Assembly (NCBI GenBank): GCA_041855445.1
Contig: JBHAEG010000048.1
Coordinates: 3,755 to 67,754 of the forward strand
Reading direction: 5' to 3'
Origin: Faucicola sp041855445
GTDB lineage: Bacteria > Pseudomonadota > Gammaproteobacteria > Pseudomonadales > Moraxellaceae
Length of the DNA stretch: 64,000 nucleotides
Shown here in pieces: positions 52,584 to 61,442 of this stretch. Every line of letters starts with the position of its first letter. Position 1 is the stretch's first letter. The notes under the pieces are model-generated. The model saw only the letters and a program-made list of their open reading frames with translations, was not told where the DNA came from and did not search any database. Both the position numbers and the translations under genes were made by a program.

Positions 52584-54137
52584 ATGACAATTAACAATCA
52601 TGAAATTGATACTTGGCTTACAGCAGATATGTTAGCAGGTATGCAGCGAGGCATTGAAAAAGAAGGACTTCGCATGAGTCCAACAGGCTACATTGCCAAA
52701 ACACCTCACCCAAGTAAACTTGGTTCAAAACTAACTCACCCGTTTATTACGACTGATTACGCTGAAAGTTTATTAGAATTAATTACCAAACCACAGTCTA
52801 CGCCACAGCAAGCGTTAAATATGCTCAAAGAATTACATATTCTTGTACAAAATTCTTTAGAAAATAATGAGTTATTTTGGTCATTGTCCATGCCATGTAT
52901 GTTATCAGATGACGATGAAGATATTATTTTGGCAGACTATGGCTCATCAAATATTGGACGGTTAAAAACTTTATATCGACATGGGTTGGGTATTCGTTAT
53001 GGTAGACGTATGCAAACCATCGCAGGATTACACTATAACCTATCCTTTGGTGACACATTATTTCGTCAGTGGCAACAACATTTACACGATAAACAGCCAT
53101 TAGCTGAATTTAAAAATGAAAAATATTTAGCATTAATTCGTAACTTTAAACGTTTAAATGCGTTGGTATTATATTTAGTTGGTGCTAGTCCCTGTGTGTG
53201 TCGCTGTTTTTTAAAAGGGCGAAATCATCATTTAGAAAAATTAAATGATACCACTTATTATTTACCCAAAGCAACATCATTACGCATGGGTAAACTTGGT
53301 TATCAAAATAGTGTACAAGATGACCTTGATATTCGTTACAATGATTTAGCAGAATATACTAAAGGATTACGTCAAGCCATTCACACACCACATTCGGCAT
53401 TTACTGCCTTAGGGGTCGATGATGCACAAGGCAACCCAATTCAAATCAATGACCATATTTTACAAATTGAAAATGAATATTACAGCCCAATTCGTCCAAA
53501 ACAAATTGCTAAATCAGGCGAAGCTCCTAGTACTGCATTAGCAGAAAGAGGCATTGCCTATATTGAGTTTCGAGCAATAGACCTTGACCCATATACAGAT
53601 ATTGGTATTTCCTTATCAACAGCCTGTTTTATAGAAATATTGGCATTATATTGTTTAATGAGTGATAGCCCAGAGTTATTGCCTGATGAAGAAGCAATCT
53701 TGGCAAATATGCAAGAAAAAGTTGTAAACCAAGGACGACAAATAGATTTAATATTAGACACGCCACAAGGTAAACAATCATTTCATACTTGGGCAAGTAA
53801 TCATCTAAACAATATGCAACCTTTAGCAAACTTGTTAGACAGTCATTATGGTAGTAATGATTATCGCTTGGCATTATCATTAATGACAAGTCGGGTGAAT
53901 AATCCTGATTTTACGTTATCCGCTCAGGTATTGGCGGATAGTGAACGTTATGGCAGTGCATGGCAATTGGGGAAATCTCTAGCAGAACAACACGCAAACA
54001 CCCTACGCCAGCAAACATTAAACCCAGAACGACAAACTTATTATGAACAATTAGCCAAACAATCAATAGCTGAACAAGCCCAACTTGAGCAACAAGACAA
54101 TATGACATTTAAACAATTTGTTGCCCAATATCGCTAA
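52584..54137 (+). CDS. gshA: Glutamate-cysteine ligase
   Basis: 517 aa from ATG 52584 (MTINNHEIDTWLTADMLAGM), with GGA seven bases upstream; an in-frame TTG at 52560 lacks support. E. coli-type GshA (about 518 aa). Motifs: GIEKEGLRMS (ATP/Mg glutamates), TTDYAESLLELITKP, SLPCML-like LSMPCML, and GIAYIEFRAIDLDPYTDIGI. It makes gamma-glutamylcysteine, the first step of glutathione synthesis. It borders the retron ncRNA; no functional link is implied. Confidence 0.95.
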   Translation: MTINNHEIDTWLTADMLAGMQRGIEKEGLRMSPTGYIAKTPHPSKLGSKLTHPFITTDYAESLLELITKPQSTPQQALNMLKELHILVQNSLENNELFWSLSMPCMLSDDDEDIILADYGSSNIGRLKTLYRHGLGIRYGRRMQTIAGLHYNLSFGDTLFRQWQQHLHDKQPLAEFKNEKYLALIRNFKRLNALVLYLVGASPCVCRCFLKGRNHHLEKLNDTTYYLPKATSLRMGKLGYQNSVQDDLDIRYNDLAEYTKGLRQAIHTPHSAFTALGVDDAQGNPIQINDHILQIENEYYSPIRPKQIAKSGEAPSTALAERGIAYIEFRAIDLDPYTDIGISLSTACFIEILALYCLMSDSPELLPDEEAILANMQEKVVNQGRQIDLILDTPQGKQSFHTWASNHLNNMQPLANLLDSHYGSNDYRLALSLMTSRVNNPDFTLSAQVLADSERYGSAWQLGKSLAEQHANTLRQQTLNPERQTYYEQLAKQSIAEQAQLEQQDNMTFKQFVAQYR

Positions 54138-54197
54138 CGTTTATTTAGTAAAACTGTTAAAATGTAATAGTATACTTAAAAAAAACTTGGTGATAGT

Positions 54198-54725
54198 ATG
54201 AATATGAATAACATAAAACAAATATTGTTTACTTATAGAGGTTTATCAGGGCTATTATTTTTTTTCAGTGTGACAGGAATGGGATTTGCCTATTTCTTTT
54301 ACCAAAAATTTTTACAATTAGAGCCATGCCCATTGTGTATTTTTCAACGGGTTGGGCTAATTGTGATGGGGATTTTTGCTTTACTTGCATTTCTCATCAA
54401 TCCTAAAAAAGTTTGGTCACGTTTATTGTTTGCTTTTGGGGCATTGCTTGGTATTGGCTGGTCTGTAGCAGTAGCAATTCGGCATGTTTGGTTGCAAAGC
54501 TTGCCACCAGATGAAGTGCCATCTTGTGGACCTGGTTTAAATTATTGGTTAGATACTTTACCGATTGCCCAAGTGGTTACTGAGGTATTTAAAGGTTCTG
54601 GTGAATGTGCAGAAATTGATTGGACTTTTTTAGGTACCACTTTACCACAGCAATCATTAACTTTTTTCCTTTTTTTAATTGTATTAGTTTTATTGATGCT
54701 GGTTAAATCTTTTAATAAAGATTAA
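54198..54725 (+). CDS. dsbB: Disulfide bond formation protein B
   Basis: 175 aa with four membrane helices. The first redox pair is in EPCPLCIFQR (CxxC) and the second pair in VPSCGPGLNYWLDTLP and GSGECAEIDW. DsbB reoxidises DsbA and passes electrons to quinones. It follows gshA by 60 bp. Confidence 0.95.
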   Translation: MNMNNIKQILFTYRGLSGLLFFFSVTGMGFAYFFYQKFLQLEPCPLCIFQRVGLIVMGIFALLAFLINPKKVWSRLLFAFGALLGIGWSVAVAIRHVWLQSLPPDEVPSCGPGLNYWLDTLPIAQVVTEVFKGSGECAEIDWTFLGTTLPQQSLTFFLFLIVLVLLMLVKSFNKD

Positions 54726-54783
54726 CTATATAATAATTTTTATTTTAAAAGCTAATAAAAATTTGGGTTTTCATCGGTAATAG

Positions 54784-54930
54784 TCAAGTGGTTGTTAGTG
54801 CATATAGAGGTGTAGCAAGCATATCTGTTAAACTGTCATGAAACGCTTGAGCTTCTTGGACAATATTGCTTTTTCAAAATATAAAGCCCCTGCCTCAGTT
54901 AGCTCAATTTTGCAAGTAGTACGATTTAAT
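54784..54930 (-). pseudogene. LysR-family regulator remnant with frameshift
   Basis: On the minus strand LNRTTCKIELTEAGALYFEK is the HTH-adjacent sequence of LysR regulators; after a one-base frame change it continues as IVQEAQAFHDSLTDMLATP and stops at 54784-54786. The helix-turn-helix itself and the sensor domain are missing. The fragment covers about 49 codons. Confidence 0.7.
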
Positions 54931-55004
54931 AAAATAAAAAGAAAGAGATATTTTTTTAGATTTTATTGTTAAATATTAAATAATAGCGAAAACTAAAAAA
55001 TATC

Positions 55005-55051
55005 TTGACCGACTTAAATTTTTAGCTTATTTTATGTTTAAATTTTTAAAC
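55005..55051 (+). promoter_or_regulatory. arsR promoter with operator GTTTAAATTTTTAAAC
   Basis: TTGACC (55005-55010) and a weak -10 TATTTT (55028-55033), 17 bp apart. The inverted repeat GTTTAAATTTTTAAAC (55036-55051) lies directly downstream at the expected start of transcription, so the regulator probably represses itself. The same 16 bp recur at 63172-63187. Confidence 0.75.
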
Positions 55052-55074
55052 GTATAGACTAAGAAAGGTTGATT

Positions 55075-55395
55075 ATGCCTAAACAGACCATGCAATTAAT
55101 GAAAGAGTGTATTCCCATTTTTACTGTACTTTCCGATGAAAATCGCCATAAAATCTTACAATTGCTTTTGGAAAATGGCAAAATGAACGTTAATGAGATT
55201 ACCGAGCGATTGCATTTATCACGTCCTGCGGTGTCACACCATTTAAAAATTATGTTACAAGCAAATACGGTAAGTGTTCAGCAGGTGGGTAAAGAACGTT
55301 TTTATAGCATTGCCATGCACGATGCCACTGAAAAATTAGGACAATTGGCACAGCTGATGGCATATCATTGTCCAAGTTCAAATATGGGGTATTAA
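55075..55395 (+). CDS. ArsR-family transcriptional repressor
   Basis: 106 aa winged helix-turn-helix: FTVLSDENRHKILQLLLENG, then the recognition helix region ITERLHLSRPAVSHHLKIML and the wing VGKERFYSIA. No clear metal-binding Cys pair (CxC/ELCVCDL) is present; there is one Cys near residue 11 and one near the C-terminus, so the inducer may be a small electrophile or redox signal rather than a metal. ATG 55075 is chosen because AAAGG (55064-55068) precedes it; an in-frame TTG at 55069 does not fit. Its probable target besides itself is the Old Yellow Enzyme gene at 63210. Confidence 0.88.
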   Translation: MPKQTMQLMKECIPIFTVLSDENRHKILQLLLENGKMNVNEITERLHLSRPAVSHHLKIMLQANTVSVQQVGKERFYSIAMHDATEKLGQLAQLMAYHCPSSNMGY

Positions 55396-55582
55396 ATTTA
55401 ATAAAAATATTAAATATAGGGAAAATTTTAGTAATGATAATGAGATATCTAACCTATTATTAGCTATATAGTACATGATAGGTTTGGGAGTTGATGGATA
55501 TTTTCAAATATAGTGGACTAATATAGAGTAATGTTATAATTTTATCCATATTCATATAGCCTATTAAGTAAGTCTTATATCT

Positions 55583-58500
55583 ATGTATAATGAAAACAGC
55601 CGTGTCAAAATCCCAGCCCTTTTGCATCTCATGCGTTTGGGCTATCAATATCTCTCTTTAAAACAGCAAACATGGGACACCCAAACCAATATTTTTCCAG
55701 AGATTTTTATTGACAGCCTATGTCGTATCAATACTGACTTATCAGTAGATGATGCTCGCCGTGTTTTAACAGACATTACGCTTGAGCTTGATAATGAAGA
55801 TTTGGGTAAAGCATTTTACCAACGTTTGACGCAACAATCAGGCATTAAACTGATTGATTTTCAAAATTTTAATAACAACAGCTTTTATGTAGTCACTGAA
55901 TTACCCTGTATTAATGGCGATGAAGAATTTCGTCCTGATATTACACTGCTTATTAATGGAATGCCACTTATCTTTGTGGAAGTCAAAAAGCCTAATAATA
56001 AAGGCGGAATTGGCATTGAGCGTGAGCGTATGGCGAAACGTTCCCTGAATCCTAAATTTCGCCGTTTTATCAACATCACACAATTGATGGTATTTTCCAA
56101 TAATATGGAATATGACCAAGGCGAAATCCAGCCAGTACAAGGGGCTTTTTATGCGTCATCAGCAAATGGTAAACCTGTATTTAATTATTTTCGTGAAGAG
56201 CATAAACTCAATCTTGCTAAGATTTTAGGCAATATTAGTCAAGAACAAGAAAATTTTATCCTGCAAGATAATAATTTAGCAGTGATTAAACATAATCCAG
56301 AATTTATCACCAATAAATCGCCCGATACGCCAACTAATCGTATTTGTACTTCCATTGTTAATCGTGAACGCTTAGCGTTTTTCTTGCAATATGGTTTAAC
56401 TTATGTCAAAACCAGCAAAGGCATTCAAAAACATATCATGCGTTATCCACAATTATTTGCCACGATGGCAATACGCAAAACTTTAGAAAAAGGCGAGAAA
56501 AAAGGCATTATTTGGCACACACAAGGTAGTGGAAAAACCGCTCTTGCTTATTACAATGTCCGTTATCTGACGCATTATTATGCACAGCTTGGCATCGTGC
56601 CAAAATTTTATTTTATTGTGGATAGACTGGATTTATTAGAACAAGCCAAACGGGAATTTACCGCTCGTGATTTAACCGTACACACCATCAACTCCAAAGC
56701 AGAGTTTAGCAAAGACATCAAATCTGCCCAAAGTTTGCACAACCATTCAGGTAAAGCTGAAATTACGGTGGTTAATATTCATAAATTTGATGATGACCCC
56801 AGTATTATCGCTCAGAATGATTATAATTTGAGCATTCAACGAGTGTATTTTCTTGATGAAGTCCATCGTAGCTACAATCCAAAAGGTTCATTTTTAGCCA
56901 ATTTAAATCAATCTGATACTGGGGCGGTGAAAATCGGTTTAACAGGCACGCCGTTAATTGGTGCAACCGAAAGCAAAATCAATTCACGAGAATTATTTGG
57001 TGATTATATTCATAAATATTATTACAATTCATCGATTGCTGATGGTTATACCTTGCGTTTAATCCGTGAAGAAATCAGCACTGAATATAAAGAAACATTG
57101 CGTGAAATTTTGGCTCAAATGGAAATACAAAAAGGTAGTATTGACAAAAAAGCCGTTTATGCTCACAAAAATTTTGTTTGTCCAATGACTGACTATATCA
57201 TCAGTGATTTTGAAAAATTTAGAAAAGTATGTGATGATAATAGCCTTGGGGCAATGGTCATTTGCGACAGTAGCGAGCAAGCAAAAGCCATGAATGAGTA
57301 TTTTTTGGCGAGTAGTAGCAAAAATCAAACTGTGCAAAAATCGGCTCTAATTTTGCACGATGTCGGCACAAAAGAAGAACGTAAACAATGGGTTGAAGAA
57401 TTTAAAGACGGCAAAATTGATATTTTATTTGTCTATAATATGCTTTTGACAGGTTTTGATGCCCCACGTCTGAAAAAATTATATTTGGGAAGACTTATCA
57501 AAGCTCATAACCTGTTACAAGCACTCACCCGTGTAAATCGCACTTATAAACATTATCGCTACGGCTATGTGGTGGATTTTGCCAATATTGAAAGTGAATT
57601 TGACAAAACCAACCGTGCCTATTGGGACGAGTTACAAAATGAATTGGGTGATGAAATCGCTACTTACGCCCAAATGTTTAAAAATGAAGACGAAATCAAA
57701 CAAGATATTCATGACATTAAACATGCGTTATTTGATTTTGACATAAACAATGCCGAAATTTTTTGTCAGCAAATTAGCCAAATTGATGACAAAAAACAGG
57801 TATTAGCCATCAAAAAAGCCCTGCAAACCGCCAAAGATTTGTATAATATCTTGCGTTTGCAAGGCGATTATGAGTTTTTGGAGCAGTTGGATTTTGAGAA
57901 ACTGGGCATTTTGTACCGTGAAACGCAGGCTCATTTGGATACATTGAACCTTGCCGAAAGCCTATCACAGGGCGACACCAGCCAACTACTCAACGAAAGC
58001 CTAGAAGAGGTATATTTCCAATTTACCAAAATTGGCGAACATGAACTTAAACTGGCTGATGATCTAAAAGACATCATGAAAAAAGTCCGTGAAGGCTTGG
58101 CAAGCAATTTTGACCAAAGTGACCCTGAATTTATTTCTTTACGTGAAGAGCTGGAGCGGATTTTCAAAAAACGCCATTTATCCGAAGTGTCGCAGTCCCA
58201 AATGCAGGAAAATATCGGCGTATTAGAACAAGTTTATGCCAAAATCAAAGAATTAAACCGCCGAAATGATTCATTGCGTCATAAATACGCAGGCGATGCC
58301 AAATTTGCCCGTTTGCATAAACGCTTGATGGCAGATGATGTATTGGGTGGCGATCGGCTCAAAATCTTTGACGCCTTGATGGGGGTAAAAGCCGATGCTG
58401 ATGAAAAAGTGCTGAATCTAAGCCAAATTTTGGACAATGAAACGCTGTTTGAAAAACAAATGCAAAGCAGTGTTTTGCAACGCTTTAAGCGTGAACAAGC

Positions 58501-58585
58501 GTTTGATGTTACGCCACAGATGGTGAAACATATCAATCAGCTATTGGTCAAAGAATATCTGCGTGAAACTGGGCGAATTTATTAA
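55583..58585 (+). CDS. hsdR: Type I restriction enzyme, R subunit
   Basis: 1000 aa. N-terminal PD-(D/E)xK nuclease domain (~100-140): RPDITLLINGMPLIFVEVKK. SF2 translocase with Walker A TQGSGKT (~312-318), DEVH box (FLDEVHRSY), motif III TGTPL and motif VI QALTRVNRTYK. C-terminal ~300 residues are helical, for assembly with the methylase. It cuts unmodified DNA after ATP-driven translocation. First gene of hsdR-hsdS-AlbA_2-hsdM, about 190 bp after arsR. Confidence 0.95.
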   Translation: MYNENSRVKIPALLHLMRLGYQYLSLKQQTWDTQTNIFPEIFIDSLCRINTDLSVDDARRVLTDITLELDNEDLGKAFYQRLTQQSGIKLIDFQNFNNNSFYVVTELPCINGDEEFRPDITLLINGMPLIFVEVKKPNNKGGIGIERERMAKRSLNPKFRRFINITQLMVFSNNMEYDQGEIQPVQGAFYASSANGKPVFNYFREEHKLNLAKILGNISQEQENFILQDNNLAVIKHNPEFITNKSPDTPTNRICTSIVNRERLAFFLQYGLTYVKTSKGIQKHIMRYPQLFATMAIRKTLEKGEKKGIIWHTQGSGKTALAYYNVRYLTHYYAQLGIVPKFYFIVDRLDLLEQAKREFTARDLTVHTINSKAEFSKDIKSAQSLHNHSGKAEITVVNIHKFDDDPSIIAQNDYNLSIQRVYFLDEVHRSYNPKGSFLANLNQSDTGAVKIGLTGTPLIGATESKINSRELFGDYIHKYYYNSSIADGYTLRLIREEISTEYKETLREILAQMEIQKGSIDKKAVYAHKNFVCPMTDYIISDFEKFRKVCDDNSLGAMVICDSSEQAKAMNEYFLASSSKNQTVQKSALILHDVGTKEERKQWVEEFKDGKIDILFVYNMLLTGFDAPRLKKLYLGRLIKAHNLLQALTRVNRTYKHYRYGYVVDFANIESEFDKTNRAYWDELQNELGDEIATYAQMFKNEDEIKQDIHDIKHALFDFDINNAEIFCQQISQIDDKKQVLAIKKALQTAKDLYNILRLQGDYEFLEQLDFEKLGILYRETQAHLDTLNLAESLSQGDTSQLLNESLEEVYFQFTKIGEHELKLADDLKDIMKKVREGLASNFDQSDPEFISLREELERIFKKRHLSEVSQSQMQENIGVLEQVYAKIKELNRRNDSLRHKYAGDAKFARLHKRLMADDVLGGDRLKIFDALMGVKADADEKVLNLSQILDNETLFEKQMQSSVLQRFKREQAFDVTPQMVKHINQLLVKEYLRETGRIY

Positions 58586-58625
58586 ATCGGTTTTGGGTTA
58601 TCTGAAAGAGTTTTGAGCATAAATT

Positions 58626-59828
58626 ATGAATAGAGTGATAAAAATTAAGAATATCGCAAAAATTAACGAGAATTCAATTGGTCAAAAAGATACATTTCAA
58701 GAAATTATTTATTTAGATACTGGAAGTATTACACGTAATGTAATTTCTGATACGCAAAAATTGAATGTATTAACAGATAAAATACCTAGTCGTGCAAAAA
58801 GAAAAGTTAAAGCTAAAACAATTATTTATTCAACAGTTCGTCCAAATCAAGAACATTATGGTTTTTTAGAAAATCCTGCTGATAATTTTATTGTATCAAC
58901 AGGATTTACAACTATTGATGTGATTGATTATGAAACTGATGCAAAATATATTTTTTATTTATTAACTCAAAAATATATTACAGATTATTTACATACTATT
59001 GGGGAAAATAGCGTTTCATCATACCCAGCTATCAATCCTGACGATTTGGCCAATTTGACATTTAGCGTTCCCAGTTTAAAAACCCAACAAGCCATTGCAT
59101 CGGTACTCTCTGCCCTTGACCAAAAAATCGCCATCAATAACCAAATCAACGCTCAATTAGAGCAAATGGCAAAAACCCTTTATGATTATTGGTTTGTGCA
59201 ATTTGATTTCCCTGATGAAAACGGTAAACCCTATCAATCTAACGGTGGCGAAATGGTTTATAATGACACACTCAAACGCAATATTCCAAAAGGGTGGGAA
59301 GTAATAGAGCTAGGAAAATGTTTAGATAAAGTCCCTAATACTGAAAAAATACTAAATAAAGATATTGCAAATTTTGGAAAATATCCTGTAATTGACCAAA
59401 GCCAAGATTTCATTTGTGGATTTACTAATAATGAAAAATCTATATTAACTCCTTATGATGCACATATTATTTTTGGCGACCATACTAGAACTGTAAAATT
59501 AGTTAATTTTACTTATGCTCGCGGTGCAGATGGTACACAGGTTATTATTAGTAACAATAATAGATTACCTTCATATTTGCTATATCAAATGGTGAATCAA
59601 ATTGATTTATCAAATTATGGATATGCACGACATTTTAAATTCTTAAAAGATAGCCTTATTATTTTACCAAGCGAATTAATTGCCTATAAATATAATGAAA
59701 TAGCAAGTTTGCTATTTAAAAAAAATAGAAATAATGTAATGCAAAACCAACAATTAACCCAATTACGTGATTTTCTATTACCCATGTTGATGAATGGACA
59801 GGTTATGGTTCAAGATAGGAGTAAATAA
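58626..59828 (+). CDS. hsdS: Type I restriction-modification specificity subunit
   Basis: 400 aa. Two target-recognition domains (~1-140 and ~215-365) separated by the conserved helical spacer LDQKIAINNQINAQLEQMAK TLYDYWFVQFDF-type region (~178-210), and a C-terminal spacer ending LRDFLLPMLMNGQVMV. It determines the bipartite DNA target. The TRDs are richer in A/T than the spacers, consistent with exchange between strains. The stop overlaps the next start (59828), suggesting coupling. Confidence 0.93.
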   Translation: MNRVIKIKNIAKINENSIGQKDTFQEIIYLDTGSITRNVISDTQKLNVLTDKIPSRAKRKVKAKTIIYSTVRPNQEHYGFLENPADNFIVSTGFTTIDVIDYETDAKYIFYLLTQKYITDYLHTIGENSVSSYPAINPDDLANLTFSVPSLKTQQAIASVLSALDQKIAINNQINAQLEQMAKTLYDYWFVQFDFPDENGKPYQSNGGEMVYNDTLKRNIPKGWEVIELGKCLDKVPNTEKILNKDIANFGKYPVIDQSQDFICGFTNNEKSILTPYDAHIIFGDHTRTVKLVNFTYARGADGTQVIISNNNRLPSYLLYQMVNQIDLSNYGYARHFKFLKDSLIILPSELIAYKYNEIASLLFKKNRNNVMQNQQLTQLRDFLLPMLMNGQVMVQDRSK

Positions 59829-61294
59829 TGAATACCTCTATTTCAAAAATTAACAGCCAAATTACTGTTCAATATCTTAGAACACAGCCTGAAAACCAAT
59901 ATTTTGAACGCAAAGGTTTAGGTGAAAAAGACACTAAACCTACCAAAATCGCTGATGAATTAATCGGTATGGCAAATGCTGATGGTGGGATTTTAGTTTT
60001 TGGTGTAGCAGACAATGGCGAAATTCAAGATTTAAATCAATTAGGTGATAAATTAGGTGATTACCGAAAATTGATTTTTGATTTCATTACACCGCCTTGT
60101 CAAATTGAATTAGAAGAAGTTTTGATTGGTGGGTATTTGGTTTTTATCTTTCATGTTGAGCAAGATTTAGAAAGAATGTTTTGTCGCAAAGACAATGAAA
60201 AATTCTTTTTGCGTGTAGCAGACAGCAACCGAGAACTCAATCATGAACAAATCAAAAAGCTAGAATATGATAAAAATATTCGCCGTTTTGAAGATGAAGT
60301 ATTGCCTGAATTTGATATAGAAGATTTGGATAAAAAATTATTGGATGATTATAAAGCACTCATGAATTATCAAGGTGATATTTTAGATTTATTATATAAA
60401 AAACATTTGGTTGTCAAAAAAGATAGCGTTATTCAATTTAAAAAATCATGTGCTTTATTATTTGCCATAGACCCTGAAAAATATATTCCTTCTGCCTCTG
60501 TGCGTTATATCCGCTATCAAGGGATAGAGAGTAAAACAGGTACTGAACATAATGTGATTAAGGATGAACGCTTTGAGAATAATATTCCAAGATTGATTGA
60601 TGAATTACGTTATTTTTTGCGAGTATCGTTTAAGGAATATTATTTTTTAAATATGCAAAGTGGGCGTTTTGAAAAAGTCCCAGAGTTTCCCGAAGAAGCA
60701 TGGTTAGAAGCAGTTGTGAATGCTTTATGCCATCGTTCTTATAATGTACAAGGTAATGCAATTTATATTAAGCATTACGATAACCGATTGGAAATTAGTA
60801 ATAGTGGACCTTTGCCCGCTCAAGTTACCGTTGAAAATATTCGAACAGAGCGTTTTGCAAGAAACCCAAGAATTGCTCGTGTACTGGAAGATTTGCGTTA
60901 TGTTCGACAACTCAATGAAGGTGTGGCTCGTATTTATGAGTCTATGGAAAAATCCATGTTGGCAAAGCCTGAATATTCAGAAAAAAATGGTAATGTTTAT
61001 TTGGTATTACGAAATAATATCAGCCATCATGAAAAAACCATTCATACTGATTTAATGAAAAAAATTGAGCAAAACTGGAAAAATTTTAATGATACTGAAC
61101 GTAATATTTTGGTATATATTTTTAGTTTTGGTAATGCAACCATTGATGAAATTGTTGAATATACGGGTATTCAAGCCAATACCATTCGCACTTACTTGAA
61201 TAATTTTATTCGTTCAGAAATTTTGATACGACACAGTGATAAGATACGAGATAAGAATGCAAAGTATGGCATAAATAAGCTAAGCACGATTTAA
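59828..61294 (+). CDS. AlbA_2 / divergent AAA-type ATP-binding protein in the R-M operon
   Basis: 488 aa. N-terminal AlbA_2 (Schlafen-like) domain: YFERKGLGEKDTKPTKIADE and GMANADGGILVFGVADNGEI (~20-65). The central part has the HATPase_c-like segment EEAWLEAVVNALCHRSYNVQ and LEISNSGPLPAQVTVENI (~295-345). The C-terminus ends in a winged helix (~425-480, ATIDEIVEYTGIQANTIRTY). Proteins of this kind are frequent passengers in type I R-M operons and are sometimes annotated as putative DNA-binding regulators; their role is not established. It lies between hsdS and hsdM, which is unusual for a core subunit operon. Confidence 0.85.
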   Translation: MNTSISKINSQITVQYLRTQPENQYFERKGLGEKDTKPTKIADELIGMANADGGILVFGVADNGEIQDLNQLGDKLGDYRKLIFDFITPPCQIELEEVLIGGYLVFIFHVEQDLERMFCRKDNEKFFLRVADSNRELNHEQIKKLEYDKNIRRFEDEVLPEFDIEDLDKKLLDDYKALMNYQGDILDLLYKKHLVVKKDSVIQFKKSCALLFAIDPEKYIPSASVRYIRYQGIESKTGTEHNVIKDERFENNIPRLIDELRYFLRVSFKEYYFLNMQSGRFEKVPEFPEEAWLEAVVNALCHRSYNVQGNAIYIKHYDNRLEISNSGPLPAQVTVENIRTERFARNPRIARVLEDLRYVRQLNEGVARIYESMEKSMLAKPEYSEKNGNVYLVLRNNISHHEKTIHTDLMKKIEQNWKNFNDTERNILVYIFSFGNATIDEIVEYTGIQANTIRTYLNNFIRSEILIRHSDKIRDKNAKYGINKLSTI

Positions 61295-61418
61295 GCGATG
61301 CTAAGCACGATTTAAGCGATGGGCTTGATTTTTATTAATACATTGAAAAATAAGGATTTCATCTTTAGTAACTTGCCATAAACACGATTTAAGCGATGCT
61401 AAGCACGATTTAAGCGAT
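61279..61418 (+). repeat. Four copies of a 21-bp direct repeat before hsdM
   Basis: GCTAAGCACGATTTAAGCGAT occurs at 61279-61299, 61300-61320 and 61398-61418; a fourth copy at 61378-61397 differs at the 5' end. They form two tandem pairs separated by a 57-bp spacer. The first copy contains the stop codon of the AlbA_2 gene. Confidence 0.92.
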
Positions 61419-61442
61419 GATACGCACACCCCGAGAAAAACC

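Larger units (their letters stand above)
54726..55074. other. Gap between dsbB and arsR
   Basis: The ~350-bp gap holds an A/T-only hairpin after dsbB (AATTTTTATT / AATAAAAATT, 54735-54763), the LysR remnant and the arsR promoter/operator. It looks like an old recombination site. Confidence 0.5.

Noticed and set aside
61279..61418. CRISPR array
   Set aside because: Repeats are 21 bp, mostly directly adjacent without spacers, and no cas genes are present.
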